A program made the position numbers and the translations under genes. From contig NZ_CP141832.1 in NCBI RefSeq assembly GCF_043633585.1, forward strand, positions 2,790,001-2,854,000: 64,000 bases of DNA, read 5' to 3'. This document shows, piece by piece, positions 8,389-17,196 of this stretch. The notes under the pieces are model-generated. The model did not search any database and was not told the origin of the DNA. It was given only the letters and a program-made list of their open reading frames with translations. This stretch comes from Lacrimispora sinapis. Lineage in GTDB: Bacteria; Bacillota; Clostridia; Lachnospirales; Lachnospiraceae. Position 1 is the stretch's first letter. Each line of letters opens with the position of its first letter.

Positions 8389-9320
8389 GCTTCCAAAACT
8401 CCTTTTATTTGATTGTATACCTGCTTCTCGCTCAGTCCGTATTCTTCTAAAAGTTCCTCTGGCTTGCCAGACTGTCCGAAACGGTCCCGAACTCCTATCT
8501 TTTTAAATGTAACATTGCATTTACCCTCTAAAAGAACATCACCTACCGCATCGCCAAGCCCGCCGATGGTGCTGTGTTCTTCTACCGTAATTACATTGCT
8601 ACATTTTGAAGCATACTTTAAAATGCATTCTTTGTCAATTGGTTTAATGGTGTGCATATTGACTACAGTAATGGATTTTCCTTCTGCTTCAAGCTTCTTT
8701 GCACATTCCAAAACTGTAGACACCATGATTCCACAGGCAAATACGACCGTATCCGTACCTTCTTTTAATACGTTGGCTTTCCCGATGGTAAATGGCATTT
8801 CCTCTTCAAATACCGGGCTTGGCAGTCTTGCCAGACGCAGATAAGCCGGTCCTTTCATCTCTGCCACTGCCTTTACCGCACGGTGTGTCTCACTTGCATC
8901 GCATGGAACCACAACCGTCATGCCAGGGATTACGCGCATCAGCGCCAGATCTTCAATGGCCTGGTGGCTTCCGCCATCTTCTCCAAGAGTAATTCCGGAA
9001 TGTGTCATGCCCAGCTTTACGTTAAAATTGGGATATGCCACGCCGTTACGAACCTGCTCATACGCACGGCCTGCCCCAAATATGGCAAAGGTGCTGCAAA
9101 ATGGAATGTAACCCATGGTGGAAAGTCCTGCACTCATGTCAACCATGTTGGCTTCTGCAATACCTGCATTGAAAAAACGTTCCGGAAACTTTGCTGCAAA
9201 GGTTGCTGTCATGGTAGCATGTGCAAGATCCGCATCCATAACAACGACTTTCTCATTTGCCTCGCCCAGCTCTGCCAAAGCTTCCCCGTATGCTACTCTA
9301 ATTGCCTTTAATTCACTCAT
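8385..9320 (-). CDS. Transketolase, C-terminal subunit (Pyr + C domains)
   Basis: The second half of a split transketolase, 311 residues. It carries the pyrimidine-binding domain (about 1-165, with GITLGEDGGSHQAIEDLALMR) and the C-terminal domain (about 185-311). It pairs with the N-terminal subunit encoded directly upstream, four bases away, to make an active thiamine-diphosphate enzyme that moves two-carbon units between ketose and aldose phosphates. GGAGG lies about 9 bases before the ATG. Split transketolases in sugar operons are often specific for unusual ketose phosphates, so the operon may serve a sugar other than ribose. Confidence 0.92.
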   Translation of the reverse strand: MSELKAIRVAYGEALAELGEANEKVVVMDADLAHATMTATFAAKFPERFFNAGIAEANMVDMSAGLSTMGYIPFCSTFAIFGAGRAYEQVRNGVAYPNFNVKLGMTHSGITLGEDGGSHQAIEDLALMRVIPGMTVVVPCDASETHRAVKAVAEMKGPAYLRLARLPSPVFEEEMPFTIGKANVLKEGTDTVVFACGIMVSTVLECAKKLEAEGKSITVVNMHTIKPIDKECILKYASKCSNVITVEEHSTIGGLGDAVGDVLLEGKCNVTFKKIGVRDRFGQSGKPEELLEEYGLSEKQVYNQIKGVLEA

Positions 9321-9324
9321 GTCA

Positions 9325-10140
9325 TTAAACCTCCAGTTCCTTTAATGCCTGCTGTCTCTCGTCTTCGCCCGGTGCCTTGCCATGCCAGCCAACCTGGTTC
9401 TCCATAAAGGAAATGCCGCTGCCCTTTACGGTATGTGCCAGGATGCATTTTGGTTTCCCTTCCATGGTGCTGATGGAATAAGCGGCCAGTACCTCTTCTA
9501 AGTTATTGCCATCCGGCAGTTCCAGCACGTTAAAGTCAAATGCTTTGAACTTGGAATGAAGATCTCCTAAAGACATTACCTGATCATTGCTTCCGTCGAT
9601 CTGAAGACCGTTGTTGTCAATGATGATGGTCAGGTTGTCCAGGTGATAATTGGCAGCCGCCATACATGCCTCCCAGACCTGACCTTCCTGCAATTCCCCG
9701 TCTCCAAGAAGAGCAAAAACTTTTGTATCCTTTTTCTGAGCCTTTGCCCCAAGTGCCATACCCACTGCAATGGATATCCCCTGTCCCAAAGAACCGGTGG
9801 AAGCGTCAATGCCGGGAACCTTCTTTGCATCCGGATGTCCCTGAAGAATGCTGTGAAGCTGTCTGAAATTTTTAAATTCTGCTTTATCAAAAAAGCCCAT
9901 CTCCCCTAATACTGCATAGTAACAGGGAGCTGCATGCCCTTTGCTCAGTACGAAGCGGTCCCGGTCTTCCATGTCAGGATTCTTCGGGTCCACCCGCATC
10001 TGAGTATAAAACAATGCTGCCATCAGTTCTACCGCTGACAAAGAACCGCCTGGATGGCCGCTGCCTGCATCAGCTGTCATATTGATAATATCTTTACGAA
10101 TATCTTTGCATTTCTTTTTTAAATCCATTATGTCCATCAT
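9325..10140 (-). CDS. Transketolase, N-terminal subunit (ThDP-binding)
   Basis: The first half of a split transketolase, 271 residues, holding the thiamine-diphosphate pyrophosphate domain. Features are SGHPGGSLSAVELM (about 28-41), the metal/cofactor motif GDGELQEGQVWEA (about 145-157) and the closing IIIDNNGLQIDG. A normal one-chain transketolase is about 650 residues; here it is divided exactly at the domain boundary, as in many Clostridia. The ATG follows GGAGG at 9 bases. It lies between the importer permease and the C-terminal subunit in one operon. Confidence 0.93.
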   Translation of the reverse strand: MMDIMDLKKKCKDIRKDIINMTADAGSGHPGGSLSAVELMAALFYTQMRVDPKNPDMEDRDRFVLSKGHAAPCYYAVLGEMGFFDKAEFKNFRQLHSILQGHPDAKKVPGIDASTGSLGQGISIAVGMALGAKAQKKDTKVFALLGDGELQEGQVWEACMAAANYHLDNLTIIIDNNGLQIDGSNDQVMSLGDLHSKFKAFDFNVLELPDGNNLEEVLAAYSISTMEGKPKCILAHTVKGSGISFMENQVGWHGKAPGEDERQQALKELEV

Positions 10141-10171
10141 GTTATTGTACCTCCGTCTAATTTATGAACAA

Positions 10172-11179
10172 TCACTTTTTCAGTGAGCCTCTCTTTTTTA
10201 AGTAATCCACATATACCGCTCCAAGGATAACAAGCCCTTTTACTACAAACTGCCAGTAGCTGTTTATCTTAAGCAGGTTCATTCCATTGTTTAATACTCC
10301 AATGATCAGTACACCGATAACCGTACCCCCAAGAGTACCGATACCGCCGTTAAAGCTGGTACCGCCAAGAACAGAAGCTGCAATGGCATCACGCTCAAAT
10401 CCTTCCCCTACGGATGGCTGGCCGGAATACAGTCTTGCTGCCAGAACAACTCCGGCAAGGGCTGCCATTACTCCGCTGATGATAAATACTCTGACCTGAA
10501 TCCATTTGGTATCAACACCTGCATATTTTGCCGCTTCCTTATTCCCTCCGGTCGCATAAACGTGACGGCCAAAGGACGTACGATTCATAATGAAATAAAG
10601 GATAATAAATGATACGATTACAAATACTACGGGAATGGGGATTCCAAAGATACTGCCTACACCCATGTTGTTGAATATCTCGTTGTTGGACTGGGCCGGC
10701 TGACCTCCTGTTAATATGTAACTGATACCACGCACAATGATCTGGGTGGACAGCGTTACGATAAAGGGAGGCAGCGAGGTATGTGAGATAATATATCCAT
10801 TAAATAATCCAATGACTGCTCCAAAAAGCAAAGGAACCAGAATGCAGATGATTAAGGGCAATCCTGCATTGCCGCAACGCACGGCTATTACACCGGCAGC
10901 CGCTACTACGGAACCTACAGATAAGTCAATGCCGCCGCAGATCAGTACACAGGTGATACCAAATGCAATGAAGCAGTTGACACATACCTGACGAAGTACG
11001 CTGAAGAGGTTGTTTTTAACGAGAAATGTATCGGTCGTAACAGATAGTACAATACACAGGAATACCAATGCGATCATAGCTGCCATATTGCGTCTCAGCC
11101 AGATATAAAAAGGATTGGTAGTCCAAAGGCCTGGTGCCTTTAACTGGGGTGTCTCTGCTTGATTTTTCCTGTTTAACAT
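10172..11179 (-). CDS. Sugar ABC transporter permease, RbsC-like
   Basis: Membrane permease of a ribose/CUT2-class importer, 335 residues with about nine hydrophobic segments beginning near residue 33. Typical RbsC text includes CGGIDLSVGSVVA (about 82-94), the loop NKEAAKYAGVDT that docks on the ATPase, and SVLGGTSFNGGIGT near the end. It overlaps the ATPase gene upstream by seven bases and precedes the transketolase genes by about 30 bases. Substrate specificity sits in the binding protein and is not readable here. Confidence 0.92.
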   Translation of the reverse strand: MLNRKNQAETPQLKAPGLWTTNPFYIWLRRNMAAMIALVFLCIVLSVTTDTFLVKNNLFSVLRQVCVNCFIAFGITCVLICGGIDLSVGSVVAAAGVIAVRCGNAGLPLIICILVPLLFGAVIGLFNGYIISHTSLPPFIVTLSTQIIVRGISYILTGGQPAQSNNEIFNNMGVGSIFGIPIPVVFVIVSFIILYFIMNRTSFGRHVYATGGNKEAAKYAGVDTKWIQVRVFIISGVMAALAGVVLAARLYSGQPSVGEGFERDAIAASVLGGTSFNGGIGTLGGTVIGVLIIGVLNNGMNLLKINSYWQFVVKGLVILGAVYVDYLKKRGSLKK

Positions 11180-12681
11180 ACTGAATGTTCTCCTCCTACT
11201 GCATATGACATGATGGTTTCCTGAGAAATCTCTGTTTCCTGCTGATCCAGAATCCCTGCCAGACAGCCTTCCCGCATGATCGCTATCCGGCTGGAGTTAT
11301 TGATGATCTCAGGAAGTTCTGAAGATATCATAATAATAGAAACTCCTTCTTCCGCCAAGGAGTGCATCAGCTTATAGATTTCTGCTTTCGCACCTACGTC
11401 GATCCCCCTTGTAGGCTCATCAAGAATCAACACCTTAGGCTTTGCAGCCAGCCATTTTGATATAACGATTTTCTGCTGGTTTCCTCCTGAAAGTTCTCCT
11501 GCTGACTGTTCGGTGGAAGCCATCTTTATAGAGAGCTTTTGTTTAAACTCATCAACAATTTCTGCCTCTTTCTTTCTATCCACTTTCAGATGATGGATAA
11601 ATTCAGAAAGCACCTGGAAGGTTAAATTGGTTCCAATGGTGTGACCAAGAAAAAGCCCCTGTTCCTTCCGCTCCTCCGGTACCAGTGCAATACCGGCACG
11701 GATGGCATCTCTGGGCTTTGTGATAGAAAGCCTCTTTCCTTCCAGCCAGACCTCCCCTGACTCAATGGCATCAATGCCAAACAAAGCAAGTGCCAGCTCG
11801 GTCCGTCCCGCTCCCACCAGTCCGGAGAATCCAAGGATTTCTCCTCTTTTTAATGTAAAACTGATATTTGAAACTTTACTTGTGGTTAAGTTCTTTACTT
11901 CCATGATGACTTCGCCGCCAACCACACGTTTGTTTCCATAAATGTTGTTGAATTCACGGCCTACCATCATGCTGATCAACTCATTCTCCGTGGTTTCGTC
12001 TGTGTTTCTCGTACCGATGAATTTTCCATCCCGAAGTACGGTTACGGAATCACATACCTTAAAAGTCTCCTCCATACGATGGGAAATATAAATCATCGCA
12101 ACACCAGCTTCTTTCAGACGGTCTATCTGTGAGAATAAGTTTTCCGTCTCACTATGGGACAAGGAGGCGGTCGGCTCATCAAGAATCAGGATCTTTGCTC
12201 CCTCATTGACTGCCCTGGCGATTTCAATCATCTGCTGCTGTGCTACGGATAATCCACGGATCAGCATTCCGGCATCCAACATGAGTCCTAACTTATCTAG
12301 TGCTGCCTGCGCATCCTGCTTCATCTTCCGGTAGTCCACCATTTTCAAATGATTCTTTGGTTCCCGGCCGAGAAAAATATTTTCAGCAATCGTCATCTCA
12401 GGAACATTGGTGATCTCCTGATGAATAAAACTGACCCCATATTTTCTGGCATCGTCCACACTTTTTATGGAAGCTTCTTTTCCTTCCATATAAATCGTAC
12501 CTGAATCAGCACTGAAAATGCCTCCAAGTATTTTCATCAGCGTGGACTTACCTGCACCATTTTCTCCCATAAGAGCCCGAACTTCTCCGGGCTTTATGGA
12601 AATACTGACTCCGTCAAGGACAACATTGGTACCAAAAGCCTTGGTTATATCTTTCATTTCAAAAACATAATCCCTTGACAT
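11173..12681 (-). CDS. Sugar ABC transporter ATPase with two nucleotide-binding domains, RbsA-like
   Basis: The 502-residue ATPase powers the CUT2-type importer. The N-domain has Walker A GENGAGKST, signature LSVAQQQM and Walker B ILILDEPTASL; the C-domain has a degenerate Walker A (GLVGAGRTE), signature LSGGNQQK and VLILDEPTRGID, the usual RbsA asymmetry. The ATG at 12681 is chosen because AGGAG lies 9 bases upstream; an in-frame ATG 11 codons earlier lacks such a site. The gene stands between the binding-protein and permease genes and overlaps the latter, a compact transport operon. Confidence 0.93.
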   Translation of the reverse strand: MSRDYVFEMKDITKAFGTNVVLDGVSISIKPGEVRALMGENGAGKSTLMKILGGIFSADSGTIYMEGKEASIKSVDDARKYGVSFIHQEITNVPEMTIAENIFLGREPKNHLKMVDYRKMKQDAQAALDKLGLMLDAGMLIRGLSVAQQQMIEIARAVNEGAKILILDEPTASLSHSETENLFSQIDRLKEAGVAMIYISHRMEETFKVCDSVTVLRDGKFIGTRNTDETTENELISMMVGREFNNIYGNKRVVGGEVIMEVKNLTTSKVSNISFTLKRGEILGFSGLVGAGRTELALALFGIDAIESGEVWLEGKRLSITKPRDAIRAGIALVPEERKEQGLFLGHTIGTNLTFQVLSEFIHHLKVDRKKEAEIVDEFKQKLSIKMASTEQSAGELSGGNQQKIVISKWLAAKPKVLILDEPTRGIDVGAKAEIYKLMHSLAEEGVSIIMISSELPEIINNSSRIAIMREGCLAGILDQQETEISQETIMSYAVGGEHSVC

Positions 12682-12730
12682 GTTTTCCACTCCTAATCTG
12701 CATTCCTGCCTCAAGTCAACATTTTACGGA

Positions 12731-13726
12731 TTACTGATCTACATTCTCTTTGGTAATGATAGACATTGGTACTACTACCTTCTCCTCAATGGTCTGGCCT
12801 GACAGCAGTCTGTATGCAGTTTCAATACAAGTGGTTCCGATTCCTGCAGGATCCTGTGCGGCAGAAGCTACCATTTCACCGGAACGGATGAAGCCTTTTC
12901 CCTCGTCGGAACCATCAATTGAAACGACTTTTGTATCTTCTAATCTTCCAGCTTCCTTCAGTGCTGCAATTGCGCCTCGGGCAGTTGGATCGTTAATGGT
13001 GAAAACACCGTCGATTACTGGGTTTGCATTAAGAAAATCAACCATGATCGGCTGAGAATAATCGGATTTAGGCTTTTCCACGTCCTTTGTCTGAATGATC
13101 TCAATGTCAGGGTATTTCTTTAATTCTTCTTCAAAACCGATCTGACGGTCATAGCAAACTTCTGTGATACTATAAGTAATCTCGACAACCTTTCCTTTTC
13201 CGCCAAGGGCTTCTGCAAGAGCAGCTGCACAAAGCTTTCCAGCTTCCTTGTTATCGGAAACAACCGTACACTGAACCAGCTCTGGATTCTTTACCGCGGT
13301 ATTGAAAGCAATTACCGGAATACCGGCTTCTTTACAAGCTTCCAGTGTCGCACGTACACCTTCAGAGTTGATTGCAGAGATACAGATTACATCTACTCCC
13401 TGGTTGATCATATCGGCAACGTCGTTCATCTGTTTGTTCTGATCACCGGCAGCGTCCTGTATAATCAGTTCATCATCTGGTCCTGTTAAAGCAGCCTGCA
13501 TCGCTTCTTTGATCTGAATGAAAAATACATTGGTTAAATCCGGTGCAGATACACCAATCTTAATTGGTTTTGCAGGTGCTTCTGTGCCTGCGGCTTTCGT
13601 TGTTTCTTTCGCTGCTGCAGTTGTTTCTGCGCTGCCTGTGCTTGTAGTTTCCTTCTCTGCAGAACCACAAGCAGATAAAGATAATGCCATCATAACGGAT
13701 AAGACGATCGCTGTAACTTTTCTCAT
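12731..13726 (-). CDS. Sugar-binding lipoprotein of the importer, RbsB-like
   Basis: The extracellular solute-binding lipoprotein, 331 residues, first gene of the sugar operon. A lipoprotein signal (MRKVTAIVLSVMMALSLSAC, cysteine at 20) is followed by a Thr/Ala-rich linker to about residue 48 and then a periplasmic-binding-protein type I fold (Peripla_BP_4), with DLTNVFF, NQGVDVICISAIN and a FTINDPTARGA hinge segment. The ATG at 13726 follows GAGAGGTGG; an upstream start would spoil the signal peptide. Inverted repeats lie just upstream (13810-13869), probable binding sites for the GntR regulator encoded next door. The ligand is unknown. Confidence 0.9.
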   Translation of the reverse strand: MRKVTAIVLSVMMALSLSACGSAEKETTSTGSAETTAAAKETTKAAGTEAPAKPIKIGVSAPDLTNVFFIQIKEAMQAALTGPDDELIIQDAAGDQNKQMNDVADMINQGVDVICISAINSEGVRATLEACKEAGIPVIAFNTAVKNPELVQCTVVSDNKEAGKLCAAALAEALGGKGKVVEITYSITEVCYDRQIGFEEELKKYPDIEIIQTKDVEKPKSDYSQPIMVDFLNANPVIDGVFTINDPTARGAIAALKEAGRLEDTKVVSIDGSDEGKGFIRSGEMVASAAQDPAGIGTTCIETAYRLLSGQTIEEKVVVPMSIITKENVDQ

Positions 13727-13809
13727 AATAGTAATCCACCTCTCAACATTTGAATTCTTATCATATATTCTGCTTTTATCCCCTATTTTTGTAACAAATG
13801 CCAGCAATA

Positions 13810-13869
13810 TTGTATGATATCATTCTTTAATACGTTCCCGGGTTTGTATTTTTGTATGTTGTCATACAA
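13810..13869. promoter_or_regulatory. Candidate GntR operators upstream of the sugar operon
   Basis: A perfect 7-bp inverted repeat TTGTATG-TTGT-CATACAA lies at 13852-13869. A second, half-conserved copy with the same 4-base spacing, TTGTATG-ATAT-CATTCTT, starts at 13810. They lie between the operon start and the gntR gene. FadR-type GntR proteins bind short TTGT/ACAA dyads of this kind; binding here is inferred. Confidence 0.5.
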
Positions 13870-13960
13870 TATTAGCATCCTCATGATACATCTTTACTTA
13901 AAATTTGTCAATAGGATTTTTAAATTTATGCACATTATACAACACAACTTTTTTAAAGAA

Positions 13961-14006
13961 CAAAAAAAAGAACCAAAAAGCCTTGATAATCCGGCTTTTG
14001 GTTCTT
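13961..14006 (-). terminator. Terminator of the gntR gene
   Basis: The arms AAGAACCAAAAAGCC and GGCTTTTGGTTCTT, with an A-run on the plus strand that reads as a T-run for the minus-strand gntR transcript. The rest of 13727-14052 holds only the operator-like repeats and no gene. Confidence 0.85.
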
Positions 14007-14052
14007 AAAACTGCTTCTGTTTGCTATTTATTTTTTATTTAATCCATACTTT

Positions 14053-14748
14053 CTACCGCCTGATAATTACATTCAAATCCGTATTAATGAGAGAAATATG
14101 TCTTTTGGCATACAGCTCTGCCACCTCCTCATCCCGCGCCTTTAAAGCATCAATGATGTCCTGATGGGCTTTGATGGCATTGCGGGCATTCTGCGGAACC
14201 TGAAATGTTTTTAAACGGAAATCACGTATGCACTCATCTATTTTCTTACTGATAAAAATCATCATTTTATTCCTGCTCGCTTCTACGATCTGGCGGTGAA
14301 GTCTTTCATCGTACTTTGCCATGCCGGCAAAATCCTCTTCCTCTACCGCACGTTTAAACCGCATATGAGTCCGCTCAATCTGCTCCAGCTCTGCATCCGT
14401 GGCACGTTTCGCGATCAATCTGGCACATAAAGGCTCTATTGCACTTCGTACTTCTATATAATCCATTAATTCCACTTCATTTTTTAAAAACCATTCTGCC
14501 AGCTCTTCCTGGCCAAGCTCCTTTTTGCTAACCAGAAACGCTCCGCGTCCAGGCTTGATTTCAACCAGTCCCCTGGCCTCAAGAATACGGAATGCCTCCC
14601 TGACAGTGCCGCGTCCTACCGAGAGTTTCTCGCACCATTCTTTTTCTGTAGGTAATTTTTCACCGACTTCTATTCCATCGGCTGCAATGAAGTCTTTCAT
14701 ACTATTTACTACCTGCTGCACGATCGGTATTCTGGATACCTCTGTCAT
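14053..14748 (-). CDS. GntR-family regulator, FadR subfamily
   Basis: A DNA-binding regulator of 231 residues. The N-terminal winged helix-turn-helix (about 5-75) contains GEKLPTEKEWCEKLSVGRGT and ILEARGLVEIKPGRG. An FCD ligand-binding domain follows (about 90-225), with the metal/ligand positions in YDERLHRQIVEAS and later histidines (KAHQD, AKRHIS). The start is the ATG at 14748, preceded by GAGGGAGCG; an upstream ATG would add 23 residues. It lies directly upstream of the sugar importer operon, separated by its own terminator, and probably represses that operon until a sugar-derived ligand is present. A palindrome in its own leader suggests autoregulation. Confidence 0.88.
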   Translation of the reverse strand: MTEVSRIPIVQQVVNSMKDFIAADGIEVGEKLPTEKEWCEKLSVGRGTVREAFRILEARGLVEIKPGRGAFLVSKKELGQEELAEWFLKNEVELMDYIEVRSAIEPLCARLIAKRATDAELEQIERTHMRFKRAVEEEDFAGMAKYDERLHRQIVEASRNKMMIFISKKIDECIRDFRLKTFQVPQNARNAIKAHQDIIDALKARDEEVAELYAKRHISLINTDLNVIIRR

Positions 14749-14798
14749 GTTATTCGCTCCCTCTTCCTTTATATCCTTCGTAAATCCAAACGACGTCA

Positions 14799-14811
14799 TA
14801 CAATCATTGTA
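14799..14811. promoter_or_regulatory. Palindrome upstream of gntR
   Basis: TACAAT-C-ATTGTA, a perfect 6-bp dyad that also contains the CATACAA half-site seen in front of the sugar operon. It lies about 50 bases before the gntR start and is a plausible autoregulatory operator. The rest of the 14749-15000 gap shows only AT-rich leader sequence. Confidence 0.4.
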
Positions 14812-15000
14812 ACACATTTCAAAAAAACTGCAACAAAATCATTTATTTTCTAATTTTTGTGTAACACATCGGACAATTTTTCCAATTAAGAACCGTAGAA
14901 AGAGAGCTGCCAACCGGGAGAATCTCCCAATTATGCAGCCCTTCTATTATCATATTTTCCCACTATCTGCTGCAAAACTATCATGCTCTAAGGAAGAAAA

Positions 15001-15047
15001 AAAAGGTGTAGAAATAAGGCCATCCATGCCCAAGCTACACCTTTTTT
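15001..15047 (-). terminator. Terminator of glyS
   Basis: The arms AAAAGGTGTAG and CTACACCTTTTTT enclose a 23-base loop. A long A-run on the plus strand gives the T-tract for the minus-strand transcript. Confidence 0.8.
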
Positions 15048-15051
15048 GTTC

Positions 15052-16440
15052 TTAAAAATTAAATTTATCTTCAAAATAAGTTTTCAGTTCTGCAATCGGA
15101 ACCCTTACCTGCTCCATGGTATCACGGTCACGGACGGTTACTGCATGATCTTCCTCTGAATCAAAATCATAGGTAATACAGAAGGGAGTACCAATCTCAT
15201 CCTGTCTTCTGTATCGCTTACCGATGTTTCCTCTGTCATCAAACTCACAGTTGTAGTGCTTGCACAATTCCGCAAATACCTTTTCTGCTCCCTCGTTCAG
15301 CTTCTTGGAAAGGGGAAGCACACCGATCTTAACCGGTGCGATAGCCGGGTGGAAATGAAGTACGGTACGCACATCCCCCTCTGCGATCTCCTCTTCATCA
15401 TAAGCGGCACAAAGGAACGCAAGGGTCACTCGGTCAGCCCCAAGGGATGGCTCAATGACATATGGAATATAGCGTTCTTTCTTTTCATCATCGAAATAAG
15501 TCAGGTCCTGACCGGAGGTGGTCTGGTGCTGTTTTAAATCGTAATCAGTTCTGTCCGCAATTCCCCATAATTCTCCCCAGCCGAAGGGGAACAGGAACTC
15601 AATGTCTGAGGTGGCCTTGCTGTAAAAGGAAAGTTCCTCCTTCTCATGATCCCTGACACGCATCTCCTCCTCCTTGATGCCAAGGTTCTTTAACCAGGTA
15701 ATGCAGTAGTCCTTCCAATATGCAAACCACTCCAGATCCGTATCCGGCTCACAGAAGAACTCCAGTTCCATCTGCTCAAATTCTCTGGTACGGAAGGTGA
15801 AGTTTCCAGGTGTGATCTCGTTACGGAAGGATTTTCCGACCTGGCCGATCCCAAACGGAATCTTCTTCCTGGAGGTCCTCTGAACATTTTTAAAATTAAC
15901 AAAAATACCCTGAGCAGTCTCAGGTCTTAAGTATACAGTATTCTTGGCGTCTTCGGTTACGCCCTGAAAGGTTTTGAACATTAAGTTGAACTGGCGGATG
16001 TCGGTGAAATCATGCTTGCCGCAGCTTGGACAGCAGATATTCTTCTCATCAATATAGTTCTTCATCTCTTCCTGTGACCATGCATCCACAGAGCCTTCGA
16101 TGGTGATGCCATTCTCTGCCATATAATCTTCAATGATCTTATCCGCACGGAAACGCTCCTTGCAGGCCTTGCAGTCCATCAGAGGGTCTGAAAATCCCCC
16201 TAAATGACCGGATGCGATCCAGGTCTGGGAATTCATTAAAATTGCGCAGTCCACTCCCACATTATAAGGACTCTCCTGAATAAATTTCTGCCACCATGCT
16301 TTTTTTACGTTGTTCTTAAGCTCAACGCCCAAGTTTCCGTAATCCCATGTATTGGCAAGACCGCCGTAAATCTCAGAACCCGGATAAACGAATCCTCTTG
16401 ATTTTGCAAGTCCTACAATCTTTTCCATTGTCTTTTCCAT
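15052..16440 (-). CDS. glyS: Glycyl-tRNA synthetase, single-chain class II type
   Basis: Charges tRNA-Gly with glycine in the cytoplasm. It is 462 residues, the length of the dimeric (archaeal/eukaryotic-like) enzyme used by many Firmicutes in place of the two-subunit GlyQ/GlyS type. Class II landmarks are FRNEITPGNFTFRTREFEQME (motif 2 area, about 207-226) and a C-terminal anticodon-binding domain from about residue 360 (PAIAPVKIGVLPLS). A four-cysteine pair area (CKACKERF and CCPSCGKHDF, about 90-155) suggests a zinc site. GAGAGG precedes the ATG at 8 bases; a second ATG four codons later is possible. It leads into its own terminator. Confidence 0.95.
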   Translation of the reverse strand: MEKTMEKIVGLAKSRGFVYPGSEIYGGLANTWDYGNLGVELKNNVKKAWWQKFIQESPYNVGVDCAILMNSQTWIASGHLGGFSDPLMDCKACKERFRADKIIEDYMAENGITIEGSVDAWSQEEMKNYIDEKNICCPSCGKHDFTDIRQFNLMFKTFQGVTEDAKNTVYLRPETAQGIFVNFKNVQRTSRKKIPFGIGQVGKSFRNEITPGNFTFRTREFEQMELEFFCEPDTDLEWFAYWKDYCITWLKNLGIKEEEMRVRDHEKEELSFYSKATSDIEFLFPFGWGELWGIADRTDYDLKQHQTTSGQDLTYFDDEKKERYIPYVIEPSLGADRVTLAFLCAAYDEEEIAEGDVRTVLHFHPAIAPVKIGVLPLSKKLNEGAEKVFAELCKHYNCEFDDRGNIGKRYRRQDEIGTPFCITYDFDSEEDHAVTVRDRDTMEQVRVPIAELKTYFEDKFNF

Positions 16441-16454
16441 GATCTTAACCTCTC

Positions 16455-17084
16455 TTATTTAAAAATAATGTAACTTTTTCCCTCTGCTGTCTGCACCGTA
16501 TTCTGATCTTTTATGACAACGTTATCCGAAACAAATAATAGCTTACCTTCTGTCTGTATGGTTACGGGATGTTTCGATTCTACCACAACGGCATGGCTCT
16601 GCTCCCTATGGGACAGTTCCTTTTTTTCCGCCGGCTTTCCGTCCGAAGCTTTTAAAAATGAAATACCCTCTGCCTCGCTCTGTCCTAATATTTCAGAAAA
16701 AGCATGGACTGAAATAGAATCCACCTGATTGTCCTTATCCTCATACTCATAAGCAAAGCCGGATAAGTCATCGCCGGACTTATAGTTAAATATCATCCGG
16801 GCAGTCCCTTTTTCCATGCTGCAGGAATCAAGTGTAACGGCTCCTTCTCCATGCGCTTTGTTATAGGCCAGAGCTGCTTCCTCCAGATATGCTTTCAGCT
16901 CTTCTGCATTGTAGTAATCCTTTTCTGCATATGTCTCGACGGTCGCCGTTTGTAGGACACCGTCTCCCGTTACAAAAATTCTGCTGCTCTCCGCATTCAG
17001 GGCGTTGCTGCCGGATCTTCCCAGACAACCCGTCAGCATTCCTGCAGCAATCACTGCCGCCAGAACCGCTTTCCTTTTCTTCAT
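16455..17084 (-). CDS. Uncharacterised lipoprotein
   Basis: A 209-residue predicted lipoprotein: basic start, hydrophobic segment and lipobox LTGC (cysteine at about 20). The mature part is hydrophilic with no domain I recognise. Lysine/glutamate-rich and beta-type stretches such as MEKGTARMIFNYKSGDDLSG and a C-terminal VIKDQNTVQTAEGKSYIIFK suggest a small surface-anchored fold. It sits 14 bases upstream of glyS on the same strand, with recO behind it, so it is probably transcribed with housekeeping genes. No function is assigned. Confidence 0.75.
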   Translation of the reverse strand: MKKRKAVLAAVIAAGMLTGCLGRSGSNALNAESSRIFVTGDGVLQTATVETYAEKDYYNAEELKAYLEEAALAYNKAHGEGAVTLDSCSMEKGTARMIFNYKSGDDLSGFAYEYEDKDNQVDSISVHAFSEILGQSEAEGISFLKASDGKPAEKKELSHREQSHAVVVESKHPVTIQTEGKLLFVSDNVVIKDQNTVQTAEGKSYIIFK

Positions 17085-17196
17085 TCATTTTCCTCCTGCA
17101 TTGAATCCGCGGTGTGGAGGGGGAATCCAAAGAATTCCTCCGCACTGCTCCTCGCATACGTGGATTATACCAAATGCCTTCTGTCATTTCAATACT

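Noticed and set aside
16441..16454. T-box leader for glyS
   Set aside because: The lipoprotein gene ends 14 bases upstream, so there is no room for a T-box.
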